This document shows, one piece after another, positions 8,043 to 16,578 of a stretch of DNA of 64,000 bases; position 1 is the first letter of the stretch; each line of letters starts with the position of its first letter. The notes under the pieces were generated by a model. That model was not told the origin of the DNA and searched no databases. It saw only the letters and a list, made by a program, of their open reading frames with translations. Source of the DNA: Phycisphaerae bacterium (lineage in GTDB: Bacteria; Planctomycetota; Phycisphaerae; Sedimentisphaerales; Anaerobacaceae); NCBI GenBank assembly GCA_030619925.1, contig JAUXAL010000002.1, forward strand, positions 32,405 through 96,404. Reading direction: 5' to 3'. The position numbers were made by a program, and so were the translations under genes.

Positions 8043-11000
8043 TCAAAACGGATTGTCAAACGGCTTAATCCTGCCGGCAAGCCACGCTACCTCAGCATCA
8101 GACAACGCACGCTCGTAGATGCGAACTTCGTCAATCAGACCACTGTACCATCTCTGGGCTGCAGAGTGGCGACGACCTATGGTGACATCATAGCCAGCTA
8201 CCACATTTAACGCATCCGGGTCTGTAGTTTTCCTGGTGTCATCCTGGCCGTTAAGGTAAAGTTTAACGTCCGGATATGAGATCGTGGCGTTCTCTTTTAC
8301 AGTTACCGCAACGTGGATCCATTCATTGTCAGGCAAAGTATTGTCACCTTGGACATTGCCTCCGCTCTCACAGCGCAATCTGTCTTCGTTAATCCGGAAT
8401 TCCACTCTTGAGACCCCGCCGGGGGTGCTGCCCCAGCCCATAATATCACCATTGCCACTGGTATTAACCCACGCAGTGATGCTGAACGCAGGCTGGACAC
8501 TATTCGGGTCATTGGGGTCAGCAATACAGATGCCCTTATAGCCGGTTATCTCTACATAGTCGCCAACACCATCAAGGCTAATGGCCTGGCCGAGCCTGCC
8601 AGCTACAAAATTGGGCTCGCCCATTATAGTGCCGTGGAGGCCGTTGACAGAGCTGTCGTTGGCAGTGCCTTCAAATTCGTAGTGTGCTACAAGAGAAGCG
8701 GTGTCGGGCTCAGTCGGCGTGACCAACTGACGGTCATAGGCATATAGCCGGATATCGTCAAGGTAAATCACTCCCTTACCACCAACTGCTCCGCTACGCT
8801 CAAGGCCAATACTTAACTCGGTAACATTGCTAAGGTTCACGCTAAAATCTGCCAGGTTAATATTCCACGGCTGCCACGTTGTTCGCGCTAAGTTAGCGGC
8901 TTCGCCATCGTATAGTACCTTAGAGGCGTTGAGCTTTACATACATCTGCTCTGTAATGGCATTGTTCGGATCGCCGCGGAACCATAGCGACAATGACTTA
9001 ATGCCGTGCCTAGTCCAATCCTGTGGTTGGCTCAGCGCCAGCTCTGCCTCTGAATATCTTGCCGTGCTGGAGTTGTCGTAGAACAGCGGCATCGACTGAC
9101 CGCCACTGTGAACGATAGTTTGCTCGGCAAAAGGCGCAGCAGAATAGCCGACGATAGAACCGTTTGCCGGCTGCTCATATCCGTCTATCCACGCGCTAAA
9201 TATCCTGTTGCTGTTGGGATCATCGGGGTCAAGGTCGTTATAACTCTCAAAATCGTCCACGACAAGATACTCCTGAGTCGCAAAGCTCCAGATATCCCCT
9301 GCCCAACTGGTGGGCGTTTCGGCCTCGTTGACCTCGTTAATCTTCCAGTAATAAGTCTGGCCTAATTCAAGCTCTCCGGTGTCATAGCTGGTCTCGGAAA
9401 CGCTAACAACAGGGGCAGTACCATCTATCACTGCCTGCTGGTCGGTGCTAAGCTGCACTTCGTGCAAAGCTGTCTCTCTTCCTGCTCGCCAGCTAAGAGT
9501 CACATTATCCACGTCCATATCTACCGTCCCGGAACTTGGTATAGGCTGACTTGCCAAAACGGGTACGTAGGAGAAGCGGACCTCACTCAGACCCTTCTGC
9601 GGGGCAACGCCGCCCCAGTTGCTATTGGCAGTGATCTTGACGTATTTCGATACCACACCGCTAAGATCAACCGTGGTATTGACTGCCGAACCAGCCGTAC
9701 CGGGAGCCCGGGCAAATTCAAAGTCACCCAGTGCCGTCCACTCGTTGCCGTCAGGCGAATACTCAATGGTAGCATCTTTGACGCCGAAACCGAGAACAGG
9801 CTCAAGGGAGGTATTATAGTTCCACACCCACATCTCATACAATTTATAAACGTCGTCGAGCTCATACTGGATCCAGGCCGCGTTAGGATCTGCTGCACTA
9901 CTGAGCCACATATCCGTCCCTTCCGCCGAGTGAAGGTCATCAGCATCCAATCCCGAGCCGTTCACGGTATTTTCAGGCCCTTCATCTGGGCTGTTGGAAC
10001 TGGAAGCTGTGGCGGTGATATTCTCAGAAGGCAGTGTATAAGCAAATGGCTCGACCGTGAATTGCCAGACCTTGCCTTTATAGACCGTAAAGTCAGGGGC
10101 AGGGCCGACCTCATCGATACGCCAGTAGTAAGTCTGGCCGAATTGGAGAACTTCAGCAGGACTATAGCTGGTAGAATCCTGGTTTTGACTTACGAGCACA
10201 CCGAGGGGGTTATCTCTGGTAGCATCGTTGACATCGTCAAAATTGCTGCCGAAATATACGTCGTGTTTATCGATATCCTTGCCCGGTGTCCAGCTAAGCG
10301 CTACATCCCGCTGCACACCTTTTGCCCCGTCGGCTGGCCCCAGGATGGCGGCTTCCGGCAGCATCTCGCCGATATAGACCGTGCAGCGGTCGTAGTTGGC
10401 GGTGCAGCCGTCTTCCTGCGCAAATGCTGAGACATAGCAGTCATTATCGAGCAGGTCACTCAGAAAGGTCTCCGCCAGGCCGGAACCGACCCAGGTATTC
10501 GATTCGGTAAAGATGGTGGGTGTGCCGCTGGGGTCGTTCAACCCAGTGACTTTGTATGACCAGCCCGTTTGGCTGATAGTGAATTCGGCGGTAAAGCCGT
10601 CGTTCCAAGAACTTGGCTCGTATGGTCGCTGGGTTGAAATGATCGTTCGCGCTATACCTCGGGGGGGATCTCTAAAACGCACCGCTAGCTGGTCAGTGCC
10701 GGCTTGGGCTCCGCTGAAATTCAGGCCGATATGGGGCAGAGTATTGAAGAATACAGTATCCGTCTGTATCATGTAGGTGTTGCCGTTAGCGTGGACGTCC
10801 GGCCCGATACTGGTGACGACCCACTTGACGGTCAGACCCTCGGTCAAGGCCGCCTCGCTGAGCGGATCGAAGCTGGCGTTACTGACGATGCCGGTATTGG
10901 CATTATTGGCGCCGAGGGTGCTCACCTCGGCATTAGAGCCGGTCTCGACGGCGGTGCTCTCGGCTGCTCCCAGTGCATTTGTAACGAGCGTGAACCCGCC

Positions 11001-11138
11001 GTTGACCGACGCGGCGTCGCCGATGTCCAAGCCTTCCCCGTTAAAGTCATCGTCGATCAGGATTTGCAACGACCACGCACTACCGGCCAGAGACAACACC
11101 AAAACAAAAGAAACCAAACAAATCAATTTTCTACACAT
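8043..11138 (-). CDS. Secreted discoidin / LamG modular protein
   Basis: A 1031-residue exported protein with signal peptide MCRKLICLVSFVLVLSLAG. Residues about 25-275 form a unique N-terminal beta-rich domain (LQILIDDDFNGEGLDIGD onward). Then follow the same modules as the neighbour: Fn3-like (DVALSWTPGKDIDKHDVYFG), discoidin (ENITATASSSN, GLSEVRFSYV), second Fn3-like (NVTLSWRAGRE), C-terminal sandwich (VDDFESYNDLD, YLDDIRLYAYD), and finally a LamG domain (LVAHYEFEGTANDSSVNG, IDEVRIYERALSDAEV). LamG is at the C-terminus here but at the N-terminus in 5445-7799, which shows module shuffling. The start has AAGGAGG ahead of ATG 11138, preferred to the in-frame TTG-type start at 11165. Likely surface carbohydrate binding; no catalytic residues recognised. 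Confidence 0.85.
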   Translation of the reverse strand: MCRKLICLVSFVLVLSLAGSAWSLQILIDDDFNGEGLDIGDAASVNGGFTLVTNALGAAESTAVETGSNAEVSTLGANNANTGIVSNASFDPLSEAALTEGLTVKWVVTSIGPDVHANGNTYMIQTDTVFFNTLPHIGLNFSGAQAGTDQLAVRFRDPPRGIARTIISTQRPYEPSSWNDGFTAEFTISQTGWSYKVTGLNDPSGTPTIFTESNTWVGSGLAETFLSDLLDNDCYVSAFAQEDGCTANYDRCTVYIGEMLPEAAILGPADGAKGVQRDVALSWTPGKDIDKHDVYFGSNFDDVNDATRDNPLGVLVSQNQDSTSYSPAEVLQFGQTYYWRIDEVGPAPDFTVYKGKVWQFTVEPFAYTLPSENITATASSSNSPDEGPENTVNGSGLDADDLHSAEGTDMWLSSAADPNAAWIQYELDDVYKLYEMWVWNYNTSLEPVLGFGVKDATIEYSPDGNEWTALGDFEFARAPGTAGSAVNTTVDLSGVVSKYVKITANSNWGGVAPQKGLSEVRFSYVPVLASQPIPSSGTVDMDVDNVTLSWRAGRETALHEVQLSTDQQAVIDGTAPVVSVSETSYDTGELELGQTYYWKINEVNEAETPTSWAGDIWSFATQEYLVVDDFESYNDLDPDDPNSNRIFSAWIDGYEQPANGSIVGYSAAPFAEQTIVHSGGQSMPLFYDNSSTARYSEAELALSQPQDWTRHGIKSLSLWFRGDPNNAITEQMYVKLNASKVLYDGEAANLARTTWQPWNINLADFSVNLSNVTELSIGLERSGAVGGKGVIYLDDIRLYAYDRQLVTPTEPDTASLVAHYEFEGTANDSSVNGLHGTIMGEPNFVAGRLGQAISLDGVGDYVEITGYKGICIADPNDPNSVQPAFSITAWVNTSGNGDIMGWGSTPGGVSRVEFRINEDRLRCESGGNVQGDNTLPDNEWIHVAVTVKENATISYPDVKLYLNGQDDTRKTTDPDALNVVAGYDVTIGRRHSAAQRWYSGLIDEVRIYERALSDAEVAWLAGRIKPFDNPF

Positions 11139-12199
11139 GATATGCCTCCTTAAAAAAGTTAACATAATTTAGGTTTTGCCTACACAACAAAAGCCTACTT
11201 GTCCAGGTCGTTTTCAACAAGCACCGAATACAGAAGGCAGAATACAGTATGTACGACACACGCTAATTTTCAATTCCGACTTCTGGCTTCTGACTTCTTT
11301 GATCTTATTTCGAGCCTGTCTCAAACACCCTCAACAAGACAACCGATAAAAACTTGCACCTTTAGTAAATTCCCTGCATGCCCAGGACAACTTTGATATG
11401 ACTTTGCTTAACCTCCTTCCTTACAAAAGCCCAATACGGGCGGTTACTTGAAATGCAAAAATCTTCACTCTCAGGCCCCAGCGACTCCCGTCGCAAGACG
11501 GGGCTGCGGGGCGGCACAAAGCCCCTATACAACTCTGTGCCTCGCATAATAACTCCTCCTCTATCGAAAAACTACAAAGACTTGTCTGACGTCGACAGTC
11601 AAGATTCCACAGGTTAGCGGGGCAAAATCCGCAAATACGTGCCTACGCAGGCACACGCTTACTCAATTTTATTTATATCAAATTAACCACCTTCTCGTCA
11701 ACGAAAATCTCAAAAATTTATGCAAGACGACTCCGACAACCAGCACCCTAACACAGAACGACCATCGTCAAGCTAACGACCGGTTAACAAATAATTAAGA
11801 TGTCGTACAAAAGACTCATTCTTAGCTGAAAAAGGACACCTATGAAGAGCTCAAAGTCAAATAGTAAAATGCTCGTTGCCACAAGAGTTTTCTTTGAGGC
11901 ATCCTCGTTACGACACATCAGCAAGCCACCAACCGAGAACGGTCATTGAATCCATTATCCAAAAACCTGCATTTTTTCGCCAAAATCAAGGGGGGACAAA
12001 TTCAACTTACTGCCCAATATAGCGGACACTAACCTTATGTATTACAAACCTGAGGTCATCAGAGAAACAAATTCCGCTGAGCTGGTTTGGCTTGGCTTTC
12101 CCTCACTGCGGTATCATATTAAGGTGGTTTCACGAGAGTTGGTGATTGTACATAAACAAGAATGGAATTTTCGATAGGGACAGCCCTTTGAAAGGACAG
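11139..12199. other. Gene-poor region of about 1 kb
   Basis: No convincing gene. A 61-codon minus-strand frame (11362-11547) has a GAGGAG-like site but no recognisable family. An inverted repeat (CTCCCGTCGCAAGACGGGG, around 11489-11507) and GTGCCTACGCAGGCAC (around 11640-11655) could form small hairpins. The region probably includes the promoter of the discoidin gene, but no clear -35/-10 pair is visible. Confidence 0.4.
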
Positions 12200-12202
12200 A
12201 TG

Positions 12203-12345
12203 ATGGCGAAGAAAAAGAAAAAAAAGCAGCAAAAAAGAAAACGGCAAAGAAAAAAGTCGCTAAGAAGAAAGTAGTGAAAAAGAAAGCCAAGAAAAAAACA
12301 AAGAAGAAAAAAGCTAAGAAGAAAAAGAAGAAAGCCAAAAAGTAA
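12203..12345 (+). CDS. Lys/Ala-rich histone-H1-like small protein, requires -1 frameshift
   Basis: ATG 12203 (or 12200), with AAAGG upstream, opens a frame that stops at 12272-12274 after 23 residues. In the -1 frame from 12226 the sequence continues as an uninterrupted lysine/alanine-rich tail (AAKKKTAKKKVAKKKVVKKK and onward) to TAA 12343-12345, giving about 47 residues with the shift. The switch falls on A AAA AAG (12220-12226), in phase. Such AKKK-repeat proteins resemble bacterial histone-H1-like (Hc1/KdgA-type) DNA-binding proteins. Either the 8-A run has lost one A (mutation or sequencing) or slippage makes the long form. A strong terminator follows at 12372. Confidence 0.55.
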
Positions 12346-12371
12346 AGAAACGACAGCCTAACATAAAACCG

Positions 12372-12412
12372 ACTGAAGGTTTTCACAATATTGTAGAACC
12401 TTCAGTTTTTTT
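12372..12412 (+). terminator. Rho-independent terminator
   Basis: Perfect 10-bp stem ACTGAAGGTT / AACCTTCAGT (12372-12381 and 12397-12406) with a 15-base loop, directly followed by a run of seven T (12406-12412). It lies 27 bases after the Lys/Ala-rich gene on the same strand. Confidence 0.85.
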
Positions 12413-12574
12413 GTGTACACATGGATAGTATATAAATCCCACCAAAACCGAGTATGCAATAGACCTTATTATAAGACGACGTATGGTCATAGAACGGTTA
12501 TCTATTGTTGTAAAGACACGCAGCCTGATTCGTATTCGGTGATATTTGGCTATGCTGTAAATCAAAGATTAGCT

Positions 12575-13702
12575 TCATTCGATATCCATCTCAAGAGAAT
12601 TCACCTGGCAATAATCTTTAATAGCACCAAGCACAACTTCGCCATACTGCTGAAGCTTTTTCTCGCCAACACCTTTGACTTCGAGAAAGTCCTGGGAGGT
12701 AGAAGGTCTTCTGCGAGCCATGTCTCGCAGGGCAGCATCACCAAAAACTATGTAAGCTGGAACCCCCTTTTTGCGCGCAATAATCGCCCGCAACCTTCGC
12801 AAAGCCTCAAACAAGCCCTTATCAACTCCTTCCCATGAATCTTCAACAACTTTGGACACCTTAGCCAGCTTCTGGGCAGGTTTGAGCAGACGCGGTGCTT
12901 CTTCGCCTTTTAAGACACTCCATCCCTTTTCTGTTACGTTCAGTACGTTGTATTCACCTGTTTTTTCAAGGTAGTCCTGTCCTGTAAGTTGTTCGATCCA
13001 GTCATGCACAGTCTGTTTTGAATAATCGCTAAGCAAACCATATGTACTCAGTTTATTATGGTTGTTTTCTATTATTCGCTTCTCTTCTGAGCCGGTCAAT
13101 ACCAAAGCGGTATAACCACCGCCGAACCGCTGGTCAAGACGGAGTACGCATGACAGGATTTTCTGGGCAGTTACTAACGCATCGCCGATGCAGTCCAGTT
13201 CTCCGAGACAAACATCACAACCATCACAGTTATCTTTGCCGAGATCCTGGCCAAAGTAGCGAAGAATCGCTTTATGTCTGCACACTCCGCCTGTGCAGTA
13301 GTTATACATCCCCCTTAGTTTAATCATAGCAATCTCTTGAGCTTCCGGCTCCATATCACTCATCAGACTTTTCCAGATTCCGTAGTCACCTCCTGAATAA
13401 AACAGATAACATTCAGCTTCAAGGCCGTCGCGACCAGCCCGGCTGCTTTCCTGCTGATAATGCTCAAGAGATTTAGGCATGCCGGTGTGAATGACATAAC
13501 GGACATTTGATTTGTCGATACCCATACCAAACGCAATAGTAGCAACAATAGTGTTGACTTTCTCAGCGATAAACGCTTCCTGATTCCTTCTACGTTCTTC
13601 ATCTGCCATGCCGGCATGGTATGGCGCTACACTGTAGTACCTTATGACACTATAATTTGTGGATAGATGGGTTTCCAATTTGATGCGGAATTCAACATTC
13701 AA
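12575..13702 (-). pseudogene. recQ: RecQ-type DNA helicase lacking the N-terminal ATPase half
   Basis: 375 codons that match only the second half of RecQ: helicase C-terminal motifs from APYHAGMADEERRRNQEAF, ATIAFGMGIDK (motif V) and QESSRAGRDG (motif VI); the zinc-binding cluster YCTGGVCRHK plus DNCDGCDVC; the RQC winged helix; and an HRDC domain (FEALRRLRAIIARKKG, FLEVKGVGEKKLQQYG). Full RecQ has about 600 or more residues; the Walker A, DEAH and other motifs I-III are absent, and no matching sequence lies upstream. The first ~25 residues look non-homologous. The break lies near a small inverted repeat (ATTCCCG-atcg-CGGGAAT, about 13720). Without the ATPase lobe it cannot unwind DNA. A truncated, possibly still translated, remnant is the best reading. 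Confidence 0.8.
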
Positions 13703-13816
13703 CCCAGTAACAAACTGGATTCCCGATCGCGGGAATAACAGCTCACAAAATTAAATGTCATAGAGTACTAGTTCTGTACCACAGGTTTTGGTATCAATCT
13801 GAGGCGCAAGGCAAAT

Positions 13817-14320
13817 ATGAAACAGAGAAGACCAAACACTACGACAAAACTGAAGGCCCTAAAAGCCTTCGATTACGAAGATAAAATGCTCTGGGCGGCT
13901 GCGAACTGCTTGTACGAGCAGACAAGAGGCGGTGAAAAGTACCCAGAGCCGGTTGTCAATGCTTTGGTAGAATCATTCGCGGCGCACAGCCGTGTGCTTA
14001 TTGAGTTTCTCTACCCCTCGAAGAACGTCCATCCTGATACTATCTTAGCTCGACATTTTTTCTCGCCCAACGAGAGGTGGTTGAGAATCTGCCCTAAAGA
14101 ATCTCTGTTAATGAGAAGCACGAGGAAGCTTGCCAACAATCATCTTGCTCATCTGACTTATACACGGTCTGAAAGTAAACTGAACAAAAGATGGCTTTTT
14201 GTCAAGATCGCGAAAGAACTTGGAGCAGTTCTGAAGATCTTCAATGAAACTACCGAGATTCAGGCACTGCGTCAGGCTGTAGGCCGAAGAAGGCAACGGG
14301 GAAATAAATTTGGGGGGTAA
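13817..14320 (+). CDS. Hypothetical protein, basic and helical
   Basis: 167 residues, family not recognised. The sequence is rich in Lys/Arg at both ends and mostly helical in the middle (NALVESFAAHSRVLIEFLYP, KRWLFVKIAKELGAVLKIF). There is no signal peptide and no clear catalytic motif. Natural-looking composition and an uninterrupted frame argue that it is or was a real gene, but the ribosome binding site before ATG 13817 is weak. It sits head-to-head with the truncated recQ, so it may be part of whatever replaced the missing recQ sequence. Confidence 0.5.
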   Translation: MKQRRPNTTTKLKALKAFDYEDKMLWAAANCLYEQTRGGEKYPEPVVNALVESFAAHSRVLIEFLYPSKNVHPDTILARHFFSPNERWLRICPKESLLMRSTRKLANNHLAHLTYTRSESKLNKRWLFVKIAKELGAVLKIFNETTEIQALRQAVGRRRQRGNKFGG

Positions 14321-14354
14321 ATTAGCTTTTAGTTTTGAATTTTGAGCTGGAGGC

Positions 14355-14387
14355 CCCAGTGAGATAGATGGAAATCATCTCACTGGG
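14355..14387. repeat. Perfect inverted repeat
   Basis: CCCAGTGAGAT and ATCTCACTGGG, 11 bp each, separated by 11 bases. No T-run follows on either side, so a simple terminator is not supported. Confidence 0.7.
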
Positions 14388-14594
14388 TAAGGGCGGCCAA
14401 AATGAGATTGAGGTCCTTCGACCCGTTCGGCCCGTAAGGGGTCCTCCGTGAGGAGTCCCTAGGACTGTCTAAAAAAGATCTTTTCATCATAGCCAGCAGA
14501 GCTGCACCATCCTACCAAAGAATTTGCCCAGGCTACCCGAATATTTCTCAATACCAACTGAATACTTTCAATATTTTCTGATTGATTTTCAAAG

Positions 14595-14617
14595 AATACC
14601 TAAGTATCTTAGGTATT
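14595..14617. promoter_or_regulatory. Palindromic site 1 (possible regulator-binding site)
   Basis: AATACCTAAG-TAT-CTTAGGTATT: two perfect 10-bp arms around a 3-base centre. A near-identical site lies 77 bases away at 14672. The symmetry and the repetition suggest a dimeric DNA-binding protein; no promoter was identified. Confidence 0.45.
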
Positions 14618-14671
14618 ATATAGAACATAGAAATTAAACGTGCTGACTTTTTGATGGATTGGTACCGGCAC

Positions 14672-14694
14672 AATACCTAAATATCTTAGGTATT
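14672..14694. promoter_or_regulatory. Palindromic site 2
   Basis: AATACCTAA-ATATC-TTAGGTATT, one base different from site 1. Same length, same orientation-independent symmetry; the surrounding bases are unrelated, so only the palindrome is shared. Confidence 0.45.
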
Positions 14695-14842
14695 ATTTTA
14701 TATACAGCCTTCAATTATAATGAATTAAAGGTGTCCGGCCATAATTATTTCAACTAACGATTACCCAACCCCGCACTTGCCGTCAAAAAAATTTCTGTCT
14801 TCCGCCGCCTGTTATTTACGTGCCTAAGGCACCGCTATTTAT

Positions 14843-14863
14843 GTGCTTATAAAGCACTTTTTT
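14843..14863 (+). terminator. Possible weak Rho-independent terminator
   Basis: Short stem GTGCTT / AAGCAC followed by a T-run. The 6-bp stem is weak, and no gene is clearly served by it. Confidence 0.3.
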
Positions 14864-15134
14864 GGTCGTTTTTTGTTGATTTTTGTTTGAAAATGTGTTA
14901 AAATAGCCGCTTGTTTGTCAGCAGGCAAACATAAACCGCCAGCAGGCGAAAGATAACCGCTAGAAAGCCCAGCCAAATAACCAATTAACCACTTAACCAA
15001 ATTAACCATATTAACTAAATTAACCAATGAACCATCACAACCATCGAGAATCCAGTATCGAGTATCCAGAATCGAGTATCCAGAATCGAGTATTAAGAAT
15101 CGAGAATCCAGAATCGAGTATCGAGCAACGAATT

Positions 15135-15478
15135 ATGCAAAACAAACCCAATTTCCGAAAAAGTCAAATGAACGTAAGTATCTTTTCAAAAAAGGCTTAT
15201 GAAAATAAATCCAATTGGACACTTGGTGAAAACAAACCCAATTCAAAGCCAATCAAAGCCAATTTCCGAAAAGCCCAAATGAATGTAAACTCACTTATAA
15301 CAAAGGATTACAGAAAAAAAGATGATTTCGCAGTCCAAAAAAACAAACCCAATTCAAACCCAATTTCTGTAAAGCCCAAAATGAGCGCAAACTCACTTTT
15401 AACAAAGGATTATGAAAATGAAACCGCCTTCGGACTCCGGGAAAACAAACCCAATCAAACCCAATTTCAAACGCGACG
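15135..15478 (+). repeat. ENKPNSNPI repeat element, copy 1
   Basis: Begins ATGCAAAACAAACCCAATTT and runs through about three units of roughly 100-110 bases, each opening with tandem CAAACCCAATTC-like steps. In the plus frame the units read NWTLGENKPNS, KAQMNVNSLITKDYRKKDDF and KDYENETAFGLRENKPN. The same start and unit order recur on the other strand at 62815-63279. Peptides of this type recur in planctomycete genomes (my recollection); whether the element is translated is unknown. Here its frame runs on into a heparinase remnant. Confidence 0.7.
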
Positions 15479-15539
15479 ATGGTTTTTCTGCTTATTACAC
15501 AAGAGATTGCCACGATCCTTCGGCGGCAGTTCCTTAGCA

Positions 15540-16295
15540 ATGCCCGCCGGCGCGCGCTACCCACAACACAGCTCGGCTTTTCATACTGAGTACACCCGGC
15601 TCACTGTCGCGCACAACGCCCTGCTAATCAACGGAAAAGGGCAGATTGACCGAGACGAAAAGGCCAACGGAGTACTGACTAAATTTCAGACCATGCCCCA
15701 TATCGGTTATGCGGCCGGGGAAGCGCAGAACTGCTACGGAAAGCCCGTCACTCGGTACGTACGGCACATGGTGCTCGTGCGTCCCTGGCTCGTGTTGGTC
15801 GCCGATGATATCGAAGCATCAGAACCGGTGCAGGTCGAGTGGCTGATGCATGCGAAGGAAAGATTCGACTTGAACGAAAAGGAACAAACCTTTGTCTCCC
15901 ATAGAAATGATGCTTTCATGAAAGTCCATCTCCTCACGCCCGGGGGATCCGATTTCCGCCAGGACGATGCTTGGCCGGTCGACCCCAAACAAGGCTATCC
16001 CATGGTAACCACGAAGCCCCCAGCGAAACAGTGGCACTTTAACGCCCAGCGGCGCCAACGGAGCCAAAAAATCCGGATCGCGGCGATCATGGCCATCGGA
16101 AATAGTGGTGATCAGCTGGAATGGAAGGTGCGGCGGACTACGAACGGCACGGCGGAGGTCATTGCCACCTTCGCCGGCATCGGCCAGGCGAAAATAACGG
16201 TGGACTTGTCGGCGGACCGCGCACCGGCTCAACCAACAATTGAGATTCATTATGAACTGCAAGGGGGTCAGACGGAATATCTGTCAATTCCCTAA
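15540..16295 (+). pseudogene. Heparinase II/III-like C-terminal remnant fused in frame to the repeat element
   Basis: The last 251 codons of a 422-codon frame starting at 15027. From about residue 180 the sequence matches the C-terminal beta-sandwich of heparinase II/III-type lyases: VAHNALLINGKGQ (compare SHNTILVDGLGQ in the intact gene at 36365-38878), then RYVRHMVLVRPWLVLVADDI. The N-terminal alpha/alpha toroid and catalytic residues are missing. The preceding 115 codons are ENKPNSNPI repeat peptide, AT-rich, and the join to the GC-rich lyase part is abrupt near 15480-15540. It has no ribosome binding site. It reads as a gene truncated by arrival of the repeat or by deletion. Confidence 0.7.
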
Positions 16296-16578
16296 TTGAC
16301 GCGTGGGGTACAAAAATACATACGCGGCTTAGATTATATGAAGACCAATACCATTTAATACTTGAAAAGTCAATGATTTATGCTAATCCGTCTGTATGGA
16401 TATTAGAGACTACCTGTCGATAGGAATTAAAATACATCTGAGTTTCCATTCCACCGACATGCGGATAAGAAGAGTGTCCTAACAAACCGATTTTCATGGC
16501 GCAATTTTTTCTTCCTCAAGAATAAGGTGGGGCAGACACTGCGAATAATAATTGCTGAGCCAAATCATCAGCCATTTT

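Larger units (their letters stand above)
14321..15026. other. Intergenic region with hairpins, paired palindromes and AT-rich sequence
   Basis: No gene recognised over 700 bases. It contains a perfect 11-bp inverted repeat (14355-14387), two copies of an AATACCTAAG-type palindrome (14595-14617, 14672-14694), a small hairpin followed by T (14843-14863), and A/C-rich simple sequence (AATTAACC-like) leading into the next feature. Confidence 0.5.

Noticed and set aside
9462-10430. 322-codon plus-strand frame inside the second discoidin gene
   Set aside because: Opposite-strand shadow of a well-supported gene with a signal peptide, ribosome binding site and domain matches; the shadow has no recognisable family.
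11362-11547. 61-codon minus-strand frame upstream of the discoidin gene
   Set aside because: There is a GAGGAG-like site, but the sequence crosses a GC-rich hairpin and shows no family-like pattern; left as intergenic.
12114-12386. 90-codon minus-strand frame rich in Phe/Leu
   Set aside because: It is the complement of the AAG/AAA-rich Lys/Ala gene and its terminator; poly-Phe composition is an artefact.
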